DNA of 64,000 nt from Hahella sp050299855. Its GTDB lineage: Bacteria; Pseudomonadota; Gammaproteobacteria; Pseudomonadales; Oleiphilaceae. A program made the position numbers and the translations under genes. The DNA is taken from assembly GCA_050299855.1 (NCBI GenBank), contig JBNKWQ010000023.1, positions 268,203-332,202 of the forward strand, read 5' to 3'. The notes below the pieces were generated by a model. That model was not told where the DNA came from. It worked only from the letters and a program-made list of their open reading frames with translations, and made no database searches. This document shows, in pieces, positions 45,236 to 53,323 of the stretch; the stretch's first letter is position 1, and each line of letters starts with the position of its first letter.

Positions 45236-46150
45236 ATGTGGAGACTGGCTTCACGCAAACATCCCAGCGGCCCTCGCCACTGGGAGGATCATACGCTGAA
45301 CTTATCTGGCACCAATATAAGGTTCATGGCTCTGGCGCAAAACCATGAACTTATAGAAAGGGATGAAACTACATCGGATACGCTTAATATATGGGGCGAT
45401 CAATATTTCGGACGCTTTAACGAAGAAAACAAACATGAACCGGTAGCCTCCGGGCTGGTTTTCAGGGATTGGGTTTTTTCCGGATTTCTGGGCAGGGTCA
45501 TTGGTGACATGAAACTCCAGATCAGCGTTTCAAAAATGCCGGAGTTTGCCAGTTTATTCAGACCCAAACACTTGGAGTGTGCAATTGAACGCTATATTTT
45601 TGCCTCATCCTATTCTCCCCAAGTTTCAGGGAAAAGCCGACTAAACTGGACGATCCGCAATAATGACAATGCCACTTGGGTAAACTACGGTCTTATTGGT
45701 AACCCTGGCTTTCACAACGCCGAAGAGGTTGTTGGCTCCGTGTGGCATACGCCGATCACTGATGAACATTTATTAAGTGTTTACTTCAAAGAAATCATCC
45801 GCATCAAAAACAGCCGCCTGCACGAGACCTATCAAGAGCTGATCGAAAAAGTGATGTCCAGCTTCGCCATCAAACTGTCCGAAGACGCTCAGCAACAAAA
45901 AGACGCGGTGTTGTCGCAATACCCGGATGAGACGCTTTCCGAGCATCTGCCGCCTTATGAGTTTGAAGAGTTTCCTGAGCTTGATGAGTATGAACTGGCA
46001 AAGCAGGTTAGCGCCCGTTACAACTATGAAAAGCCATATCAAGAGTTGAAGCCAGAGATTCAAGAAGAAGAAGAAAGCCAACGTCGGAAGGTGGAAGAAG
46101 TCCGTCAACGGGTACTGGCTTCTCACCTTCGTTTTCGGGACAACGAATAA
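45236..46150 (+). CDS. Unknown partner of the effector (possible immunity or accessory)
   Basis: 304 residues, five bases after the effector stop, so it is co-translated. It has no signal peptide and no recognised family. The C-terminal third is highly charged, with a Glu/Arg-rich coiled-coil (about 275-300). It is followed immediately by a duplicated piece of the effector gene. Position suggests an immunity protein or adaptor; a cytoplasmic location would be odd for immunity against a periplasmic lipase, so accessory or second-effector roles remain open. Confidence 0.5.
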   Translation: MWRLASRKHPSGPRHWEDHTLNLSGTNIRFMALAQNHELIERDETTSDTLNIWGDQYFGRFNEENKHEPVASGLVFRDWVFSGFLGRVIGDMKLQISVSKMPEFASLFRPKHLECAIERYIFASSYSPQVSGKSRLNWTIRNNDNATWVNYGLIGNPGFHNAEEVVGSVWHTPITDEHLLSVYFKEIIRIKNSRLHETYQELIEKVMSSFAIKLSEDAQQQKDAVLSQYPDETLSEHLPPYEFEEFPELDEYELAKQVSARYNYEKPYQELKPEIQEEEESQRRKVEEVRQRVLASHLRFRDNE

Positions 46151-46157
46151 ACCCGGC

Positions 46158-46465
46158 AAGGCGACTGGCAAGCCTTCCGGGACACCTCCGGCTTCAGCGG
46201 TACCCAGGCCTCCAAAAAACTGGCGGAAGTGTTGAGGGTCACTTCCGCAAAGAATATGGAAGTGAACCTCACGGTTCATGAAAGCGGCCACGCCCTGTTG
46301 AAGGAAGCCCTAAGGGTCGTAAGCAAGGACAACATCAAACTGGACCAGTTCACCGTGTTCTATGCCAACCCCACCCATAACCTGGAACTGGTGGACGTTT
46401 GGCGCAAACGGACCGGCATGAAATGGAGATCTCTTAGACCTGAGAAAGGGCCGGCTAGTTATTGA
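46158..46465 (+). pseudogene. Duplicated fragment of the effector gene
   Basis: About 265 bases repeat the effector gene from 44630 to 44892 at very high identity (GDWQAFRDTSGFSGTQASKK ... VDVWRKRTGMK). They cover exactly the hydrolase-elbow region and lack both the N- and C-terminal parts, then run into unrelated sequence ending at 46465. It starts a few bases after the partner-gene stop. It is a silent remnant of a second effector copy or a recombination substrate. Confidence 0.85.
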
Positions 46466-46842
46466 GCGACCAATGCAGCCACTAAAACTGTCAGGCAGCC
46501 TACAACCTCAAAGAGGTAAGTAAAACCTGCGGTTATTTGTCGCAACCTGAATCTGGAGCCTAGCATGCTGAAACTATTCAGCACTCTGGTCAGCAAAAAA
46601 CCGAACCCCATAATCGACAGGAATACAAACGGCAGTTCCTGCCAAGTGAGCACGTACATGACCAGGGAATACGGCAGTATATGCTCAATGGAATTCATAT
46701 GCGCTCGAATCGCTTTGCCCAGCGACTTGTTGCCGCCGTCACCCGTGCCTATTTTCTCCTTCATCCTCAATCTGGAGATATTCATCGCCAGAACGGTGAT
46801 GAGAAGCACGGACAGACCCACATAAATACTGAACAAATTCAT
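46459..46842 (-). CDS. MAPEG family membrane protein
   Basis: About 127 residues with four helices. MKEKIGTGDGGNKSLGKAIR followed by AHMNSIEHILPYSLVMY is the MAPEG signature (glutathione-linked, eicosanoid-type). ATG 46842 is chosen because the frame upstream to 46911 runs into the large palindrome. Its 3' end overlaps the effector remnant by a few bases. Confidence 0.9.
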   Translation of the reverse strand: MNLFSIYVGLSVLLITVLAMNISRLRMKEKIGTGDGGNKSLGKAIRAHMNSIEHILPYSLVMYVLTWQELPFVFLSIMGFGFLLTRVLNSFSMLGSRFRLRQITAGFTYLFEVVGCLTVLVAALVAQ

Positions 46843-46903
46843 AATTTTTAAAGCTCTCCAGGATAGAGGTTTCGTATCAGCCAGCACATTAAGCTGCGCT
46901 TGT

Positions 46904-46947
46904 GTCCCCATCCATAAACGGCCTCTCTGCCGTTTATGGATGGGGAC
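46904..46947. repeat. Perfect 18-19 bp inverted repeat (44 bp)
   Basis: GTCCCCATCCATAAACGG and its exact complement flank an eight-base centre (CCTCTCTG). It lies between the MAPEG and DUF3224 genes. Single arms recur at 36817-36836 and, in part, at 43083-43095, so this is a dispersed palindromic unit. No U-tract follows, so it is not a standard terminator. Confidence 0.9.
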
Positions 46948-46950
46948 TGG

Positions 46951-47349
46951 TTAAGACGAAGGCAGTTCGAAATTAAATTCATAGAAATGTTGCCCATTAT
47001 CGATGTTGATTTCCATACTTCCAGCCAACCCGGAAAGGTCGTCTGTCGCTGAGCCCGGTACAACTTCCAGCACCAGGCGGTCTTCACCTTTGTGCATTGT
47101 GCCAAAATGCTGCAGAACAAAACTCCCATGCTTGCCACAGAGTTTGCCAATGACCTGCTCAATGGCAACATAGCCTGCAGAGCCTTGGACAGGTGTCATG
47201 GCACTTAACATTTCGCCCTGACTGGTGGCTCTCAGCTCACCATGAAATGTTTTATCGATCGCCATCCTGCCAAATTTTACACCTTGCTTTCCTGTGGCAT
47301 GAGTATCTAACGGTTTTAGATTGACATCAAAGGTCCCTGAAACTTTCAT
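46951..47349 (-). CDS. DUF3224 family protein
   Basis: 132 residues matching the DUF3224 beta-barrel family: MKVSGTFDVNLKPLDTHATG, TFHGELRATSQGEMLSAMTP, GSFVLQHFGTMHKG, and a terminal YEFNFELP. The function is unknown. The gap to its right (47350-47711) shows nothing recognisable. Confidence 0.9.
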   Translation of the reverse strand: MKVSGTFDVNLKPLDTHATGKQGVKFGRMAIDKTFHGELRATSQGEMLSAMTPVQGSAGYVAIEQVIGKLCGKHGSFVLQHFGTMHKGEDRLVLEVVPGSATDDLSGLAGSMEINIDNGQHFYEFNFELPSS

Positions 47350-47720
47350 CGCTTCTCCATTTTGATAAGATTTTGTTTCGAATTTAACAATTCCCCAGTT
47401 GCCATTCTTGCGAGGGTAATCACCTATGAACTACGGGCATAGATTAATGCTGATTTCAGGTAAAAATCTACAAGTCTGTCATTGATGCGTGGAATCTTGC
47501 TGTCTAATCCCTGCTTCATCATCCAGCTCACCGGCCAACGCCGCGACTCTCAGCGTTAATATCTAGCTATCGGGGTCAGATCCACATAGAACTTGAGCAA
47601 CACGAATAGTGACGTCAGGGTTGTTGATCAGTTCCGCTTGTATCGCACCGAAGGAAAGATGAAGTCTAGTGGAGTATTAGAGGCAGCGCAGGATGACCAA
47701 AGACTGCATAAGACGGAGGG

Positions 47721-48113
47721 TCACTTTTATTTAAAGTAGGCGTTCTGAGTGTTTTTACCCTCATTGCCTGCGCTTGTTCGGAACAGCGTGACAGTTCAAA
47801 TTCGTGCGCTATTACCGTTGACGATGTTTCAATTATTGATCATTTGAAAACCGATAATAAAACTTTTTATCTGGTTTTAAGGATCTCCGGTTGGAGTGAT
47901 AAGACAGAAATTCTTGAGCTTTATGACCAGAAGCCTGGCTTTGATAACTGCTCTAAAAGTAATGTAGATCCGATATTTGGGGATTCATTGGAATCTGATC
48001 AGACGATTACTCATGTATATCTGAATCAAAAAGATGAGTCTTTGGATATACAGTATTCCCCAGATGCACCGGAACCAACACATAATAGAAATCTCAAGCT
48101 TGAAGAACACTAA
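47721..48113 (+). pseudogene. Lipoprotein-like gene lacking a normal start codon
   Basis: The frame reads LLFKVGVLSVFTLIACACSEQ (first 20 shown in two parts: LLFKVGVLSVFTLIAC, then ACSEQ), a lipoprotein signal with lipobox LIAC, then about 110 residues to LKLEEH. GGAGG sits at 47715-47719 at the right place, but no ATG, GTG or TTG is in frame before the signal; the first TTG is at 47844, after it. Either the start has mutated or a rare start is used. Confidence 0.45.
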
Positions 48114-48637
48114 GTTTTTAAAGACAGACTTTCTAACATTCCATTTGGCCAGATTGGCTACTGTTTACAAACGTTCCATGCCAAACAAAATGTCAGAAAG
48201 CTTAGCCGCAGGCGCTTAATTGGTTAGGTGAATTAGTAAATTCATGTATTTCAAGAACCCTCACGGTGTCCCCGATTTTGACCTCGTTTCCGTGTTTGTC
48301 TCTCATACTCGATCAGGTATTAACATTTTCTTCATCGCCCGATCCGCCCCTTATCCCAGCTCTGCACCGGCTGACTGTTCAGCTCATGTATGGCAGCGGC
48401 CTTCCACTACTCGGTATTGACTAAAAAGACAGCATATAGATACCGCCTTAAACCCCTATAACCAAATGCATAACCATAACTTTAGTTATATCTTCCGTAA
48501 CATATTGTTTTATATTGATTTACTCTTTATTTATGACTAAATGTTTTATTTAGTTATAGTTCGCCAAGTTCCAGTCATGGAATCTTACTCACATAAAATA
48601 CTCATACAATTCAACTAGTTGCGATGATATTGAATTG
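48114..48637. other. Gap upstream of the aspA promoter
   Basis: No gene visible. The AT-rich half (48420-48620) directly precedes the sigma-54 promoter, so activator and IHF sites are expected here. I could not mark them with confidence. Confidence 0.35.
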
Positions 48638-48654
48638 TTGGCCCCGTTTTTGCC
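48638..48654 (+). promoter_or_regulatory. Sigma-54 promoter of aspA-gltP
   Basis: TTGGCCCCGTTTTTGCC has GG-N10-GC and a full TTGC at -12. The start near 48665 leaves a leader of about 180 bases before the aspA ATG at 48844. The NtrC-type regulator at 55015 or the DctD-like one at 35008 could activate it. Confidence 0.7.
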
Positions 48655-48843
48655 CTTACAGTTCCCTAAGAGCGGCCTGACAACAGCTATTCAATAAAAT
48701 TTAGAGCCGGTCATTTGCTCCGAAGAGTGGTGTTTTTACCCCTCTGAGATCAGTTGGCTAATAAACGAAATGTCAGGACATCCGCGCTGGCGCTAGACAA
48801 CGTCAACCAGTTAATAAGCTGTCGTATAACTGAAGGTGTAGCT

Positions 48844-50277
48844 ATGGGAAATACCCCCCTGATTGATCAGAAAGAGAGTGTGAGACTGGAACGGGACCTC
48901 CTCGGAGAAGCATCCGTTCCATTCACTGCCTACTATGGCCTCCAGACCCAGCGGGCGCTGGATAACTTTGATCTTACCGGAGTGCCTCTGAGCCATTTCC
49001 CCGAGCTGGTCAATGCTTTCGCCCTGGTTAAGCTGGCCTGCGCCAAGGCTAATCACCAGTTGGGGGGAATATCCGAAGACAAGGAATCCGTCATCGAAGC
49101 GGTGGTGAAGCAAATTCTGGAAGGCAAACATCACGACCAGTTTGTGGTGGACATGATCCAGGGTGGCGCGGGTACTTCCAGCAACATGAATGCTAATGAG
49201 GTGATTGCCAATATAGGTTTAGAGCTGATGGGGCATTCCAAGGGGCAGTATCAATTCCTTCATCCCAATAACGACATCAACATGTCGCAGTCGACAAACG
49301 ATGTTTACCCCACTGCGATACGGCTATCCATCCTGCTCAAGCACAACGAGCTGGTAACGACACTGAAAGCTTTGTGTGATGCCTTTGAGACCAAGGCCCT
49401 GGAGTTTTCGGACGTGATCAAAATGGGACGGACCCAGCTTCAGGATGCGGTTCCTATGACGTTAGGACAGGAATTTCAATCCTTTGCAACGACATTGGCA
49501 GAGGATATTCAACGCATTGGCGGTTTAGCAGATCTGTTAAGAGAAATTAACCTCGGCGGGACAGCCATCGGCACCGGGATCAATACCGATCCGGAATACT
49601 CCAGCAGTGCTATCGCCTACCTCTCTGTCCTGACCGGCCTTGATTTCATTCCAGCCCAGGACCTGGTCGAGGCCAGCTCCGACATGGGGGCGTTTATCAT
49701 GTTTTCCAGCATGCTCAAACGTCTGGCGGTCAAGCTCTCCAAAATCGCCAACGACCTCCGCATGTTGAGCATGGGCCCCAGATGCGGCCTCAATGAAATC
49801 AACCTGCCTCCCCAACAACCGGGCAGCTCTATCATGCCGGGCAAGATCAATCCGGTGATTCCCGAAGCGGTAAACCAGGTCGCCTATCAGGTGATTGGCA
49901 ATGATCTGGCGGTGACCATGGCCGCCGAAGCAGGCCAGTTACAGTTAAATGCCATGGAGCCGCTGATTGCCTACAACATCCACGGTTCTATCCGCCTGTT
50001 GACCAAAGCCATGGAGATGTTCAGAACCCGCTGTGTGCTGGGCATTACCGCTAACGTTGAGCGTTGCAAGGAAATGGTCGACCAGAGTATCGGCATTATC
50101 ACGGCGGTCAGTCCTTACCTCGGTTACGAGGATGCTTCCCGTATCGCCAAAAACGCACTGGCCAGCGGTAGGAGCGTGCTGGAACTGATTCTGGAAGAGG
50201 GGCTGATAGCCCAGGAAGAACTCGATGAAATTCTGAAACCGGAGAATATGATTCGACCCCGCCGCAGCCCGCGGTGA
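48844..50277 (+). CDS. aspA: Aspartate ammonia-lyase
   Basis: Converts L-aspartate to fumarate and ammonia. About 477 residues from ATG 48844 (AAGGTG upstream); the frame extends to 48754 without a ribosome site. Motifs: GGAGTSSNMNANEVIANIGL near 120, STNDVYPTAIR, and the superfamily signature GSSIMPGKINPVIPE near 330. Other cues such as MGRTQLQDAVPMTLGQE fit AspA rather than fumarase. It precedes a glutamate/aspartate symporter in one operon. Confidence 0.96.
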   Translation: MGNTPLIDQKESVRLERDLLGEASVPFTAYYGLQTQRALDNFDLTGVPLSHFPELVNAFALVKLACAKANHQLGGISEDKESVIEAVVKQILEGKHHDQFVVDMIQGGAGTSSNMNANEVIANIGLELMGHSKGQYQFLHPNNDINMSQSTNDVYPTAIRLSILLKHNELVTTLKALCDAFETKALEFSDVIKMGRTQLQDAVPMTLGQEFQSFATTLAEDIQRIGGLADLLREINLGGTAIGTGINTDPEYSSSAIAYLSVLTGLDFIPAQDLVEASSDMGAFIMFSSMLKRLAVKLSKIANDLRMLSMGPRCGLNEINLPPQQPGSSIMPGKINPVIPEAVNQVAYQVIGNDLAVTMAAEAGQLQLNAMEPLIAYNIHGSIRLLTKAMEMFRTRCVLGITANVERCKEMVDQSIGIITAVSPYLGYEDASRIAKNALASGRSVLELILEEGLIAQEELDEILKPENMIRPRRSPR

Positions 50278-50346
50278 GGTCATTCAGCTATCCCGTGTCT
50301 TACGGGGTGTGAACAGACCCTAAAACAATAGCGAAAGGTGGTTTCT

Positions 50347-51642
50347 ATGCAACATTCAACAACAACCAGCCCGGCCGGCATTTGGCGTGGCATGGCATTA
50401 TGGAAGAAAATACTGATCGGTATGATCCTGGGTGTCATAGTCGGCGTGATTATGGGACCGGATGCGGAACTGTTAAAACCAATCGGTACCTTCTTTATTA
50501 ATGCGATCAAAATGTTGATCGTTCCTCTAATTTTCTGTTCTCTGGTGGTCGGTGTCACATCAATGAAAGACACCCGAAAAATGGGGCGGATCGGTTTAAA
50601 AACCCTGGTTTTATACCTGGTTACCACAGCGGTCGCCATTGCCATCGGCTTGGGGTTGGGTGCGATATTTTCGCCCGGTGACGGCATCAGTATGGTGGCT
50701 GCAGGCAACGCTCCGGTTGCCAAAGAAGCACCCACCCTGCTAACGACGCTGCTTAACCTGATCCCCAAGAATCCCATTGAAGCTTTGGCTTCCGGCAATA
50801 TTCTGCAGATCATTGTGTTTGCCATCTGTTTCGGTATCGCGTTAACACTAAGCGGCGAACCCGCCAAACCTGTGATCCGTATTTTTGAAGGCCTGGCCGA
50901 AGGGATGTACAAGCTCACCGCTATGGTGATGGGGTTGGCACCCTTTGGTGTATTCGGATTAATGGCCTGGGTGGCAGGCAAGTATGGCGTGGATGTTCTA
51001 CTGCCGTTGATCAAAGTTATTGCTGTTGTCTTTCTCGGCTGTCTGATCCAGGTAATGGTGGTTTATAGCGGCATCCTGACCGTTCTGGGAAGGTTGAACC
51101 CTATGCGTTACTTCAAGGGTCTGGTTAATCCGGCATCTATTGCCTTCACCACTACCAGCAGTTCCGGCACCCTGCCGGCAACCATCAAGGCCTCCCGTGA
51201 CGAAATGGGAGTATCCAAAGGTATTTCCAGCTTCGTTTTACCTCTGGGGGCTACCATCAATATGGATGGAACTGCTCTTTATCAGGGTGTCTGCGCACTG
51301 TTTATCGCCCAGGCGTTCGGAGTGGATCTTACCTTCGGTAATTATATAACCATCATTCTGACTTCCACCCTGGCTTCGATCGGCACCGCCGGTATTCCCG
51401 GTGCGGGTCTGATCATGCTGTCATTGGTACTCAATAGCGTTGGCCTGCCTATGGAAGGGTTGGCAATTGTTGCGGGCATCGACCGGATTCTGGATATGGC
51501 TCGCACCAGTGTCAACGTCTGCGGGGATCTTATGGTCTCGGTACTGGTCGCGAAAAGTGAAAACGAACTGGATACCTCCATCTATAACAGTGAGGTGCCG
51601 GTTGCCACTGAATCACCTTCGGTTGGAATCCTGGCGGACTGA
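50347..51642 (+). CDS. gltP: Dicarboxylate/amino acid:cation symporter (GltP/DctA type)
   Basis: About 431 residues, ATG 50347 with AAGGTGG upstream. The family hairpin FTTTSSSGTLPATIKAS near 260 and the motif INMDGTALYQGVCALFIAQA, then ASIGTAGIPGAG and the substrate-contacting DRILDMARTSVNVCGD, are all present. Context with aspA makes aspartate or glutamate the likely substrate. The symbol is by family; DctA-like specificity is not excluded. A terminator follows. Confidence 0.92.
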   Translation: MQHSTTTSPAGIWRGMALWKKILIGMILGVIVGVIMGPDAELLKPIGTFFINAIKMLIVPLIFCSLVVGVTSMKDTRKMGRIGLKTLVLYLVTTAVAIAIGLGLGAIFSPGDGISMVAAGNAPVAKEAPTLLTTLLNLIPKNPIEALASGNILQIIVFAICFGIALTLSGEPAKPVIRIFEGLAEGMYKLTAMVMGLAPFGVFGLMAWVAGKYGVDVLLPLIKVIAVVFLGCLIQVMVVYSGILTVLGRLNPMRYFKGLVNPASIAFTTTSSSGTLPATIKASRDEMGVSKGISSFVLPLGATINMDGTALYQGVCALFIAQAFGVDLTFGNYITIILTSTLASIGTAGIPGAGLIMLSLVLNSVGLPMEGLAIVAGIDRILDMARTSVNVCGDLMVSVLVAKSENELDTSIYNSEVPVATESPSVGILAD

Positions 51643-51718
51643 CTCTGACCGAAATGGCATTTCCCCCGAAACCATGCAGGAAGGAGTGAGTCTTCTGCCT
51701 GCGATGAAAGGTGGACTT

Positions 51719-51755
51719 GGAGTGTGTCATGGAGTCCCGGGCACACTCCCTTTTT
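51719..51755 (+). terminator. Intrinsic terminator of aspA-gltP
   Basis: GGAGTGTG and CACACTCC form an eight-base stem with a 15-base loop, followed by CTTTTT. It lies 77 bases after the gltP stop. Confidence 0.78.
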
Positions 51756-51786
51756 AAAGCCAACAGATTTTTTAAAGCCAACACAT
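51751..51786. repeat. 18-bp tandem duplication after the terminator
   Basis: TTTTTAAAGCCAACAGAT is repeated at once as TTTTTAAAGCCAACACAT. The T-run of the terminator is thus doubled. Confidence 0.75.
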
Positions 51787-51836
51787 TGGTTGATAACCCA
51801 CGGTCCTTTTCCAAAACGGTTATAGGTTAATGATAT

Positions 51837-52469
51837 GCGCAAAATAATTCTGATAGCACTGTCTGTACTGTTTATCTCTAAAAGTGTCCTCGTTATGGCA
51901 GAAACATCACCTACGATACATTGCAGGACCTGACGGATAAGAAGATCGGTACGGTTAACGGTTACGCCTACAATCGAGTTTTAAGAAATAGTAATGAAGA
52001 AATTTTTTCTACGACGCGGACCGAAGAGCGCGAGCACCTGTTTAAGTGGGTCGGACCCATTGCAACTAATACTTGGACAGTTTTCGCGCTCAAGGATCGC
52101 CATATAAAGATTAAGTCGGAGGAAGATCTAAAGGCATACAAAATTGGCGGCTATAGACAAAGCGCTACCTCCAGTTACCTGAAAAACCTTGGGCTGCCTG
52201 TTTCCGAGCTTGAAAGTGACGAGACTAATCCCCGACGGCTCGTAGAAGGTATGATCGACCTCTGGGCCAGTGGCAATTTAGTCGGTATGTACCGGGCAAA
52301 GGCGAAAGGGTATTCAGAGTTAATCGAGCTTGTATATACCCTTAAGGACGTAGATCTATACTTAGCTTTGAATAAGTCTTTTCCGGACGAAGTGGTTGCC
52401 AAACTAAACCTTGAACTCAATCAAATGCGCGATACGGGAATTATTGAAGAAATTATGGTAACAAAATAA
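51837..52469 (+). pseudogene. Rearranged SBP_bac_3 binding-protein pseudogene
   Basis: A signal peptide (MRKIILIALSVLFISKSVLV, from 51837) stops after 32 codons. A second frame then gives YDTLQDLTDKKIGTVNGYAY, the 'LxGKKIGVxxGYAY' part normally found mid-protein, joined to RTEEREHLFKWVGPIATNTW, which normally lies earlier, and onward to a complete C-terminus. The order of segments is wrong and the N-lobe is missing, so this looks like a fusion of pieces from two related binding-protein genes. The 182-codon frame from 51921 may still be read but would lack a signal. Confidence 0.7.
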
Positions 52470-52539
52470 CCCTAAGTTAGAGCCAGTGATGCTAAATGGC
52501 AGGCTGAAGTCTCGAAACGTATTTCTGTGAGGGTAGGTT

Positions 52540-52922
52540 ATGAAGAGGCGGCTTTTACTGTCGATCGTAGTCCTCTGTTTATTAGGGCAGACCATCCAAG
52601 TAGATGCGCTGAAAATTAGCACCGAAAAATCCCCCCCCTACAACTTTACCGAGAATGGTCAGATTGTAGGGGCCTGCACAGAGATCGTGGAAGCGATTGT
52701 AATACAGGCGGGCTATGACTATCGAATTGCGATCTCTCCCTGGCGCGAGCCTATGACCTCACGAAGACAGAAAAAAAACACTTTAATCTTTCCATTAGCA
52801 GAACAGACAAACGGGAAGAGCACTTCAAGTGGATTGGTATAGTAGCCCCTGTAACCCTCTCGATCTTTGCGCTATGTATGACGTCAGCCTGTAGTCATCA
52901 TAAGACTATAGACCGAACCTGA
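52540..52922 (+). pseudogene. Frameshifted, truncated SBP_bac_3 pseudogene
   Basis: Signal peptide MKRRLLLSIVVLCLLGQTIQ, then LKISTEKSPPYNFTENGQIV, an intact family start. Near 52785 the frame shifts: the original frame turns to nonsense ending at 52842, while the next frame continues the expected SISRTDKREEHFKWIGIVAP to a stop at 52920. The C-terminal lobe is absent. Confidence 0.78.
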
Positions 52923-52965
52923 TTTATAGATCATTCTGGCAGACTCCACCGCTCAGGGGGCTCCT

Positions 52966-53109
52966 CTATGTTGGATCGAGCATTGGAACGACTACTGCGG
53001 ATGAACCTACAGAGGTCTGAACTCTCTGGGCAAAGGTCGACTTTCCCGAACCCGGAGGGCCTGCAATGCCCAACAATTTCCTCTCGTCATCGGCCAGGAT
53101 AATACTAAC
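52966..53109 (-). pseudogene. Fragment of a P-loop nucleoside/sugar kinase
   Basis: The minus strand reads RKLLGIAGPPGSGKSTFAQ with a Walker A motif, then AVVVPM before a stop. This is the N-terminal pattern of uridine/pantothenate-kinase-like proteins (PRK family). Only about 48 codons remain, with no start. The rest of 52923-53323 holds no other recognisable gene. Confidence 0.5.
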
Positions 53110-53323
53110 GCCTCAGCCGCAATCTGTTCTCATTGGCAAAGCCGCCTTTGGCTTTCGCTAGCTTGCGAGATTACCGATGTACAGCCTCCGTTGTATTGGC
53201 GGTATAAATGGCAGTTCGCACCTAGCCGGGGTATGTTAAGAAGGCCCTCTTCTTCGTATATGTAGATGATCATTAAGTGCTAATATCCACTCCGACACGG
53301 CAATAAATCCAAAGGGTTGTTCT

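Noticed and set aside
50280..51014. 244-residue minus-strand ORF
   Set aside because: It is fully antisense to the symporter gene; its composition mirrors the codon bias of the real gene.
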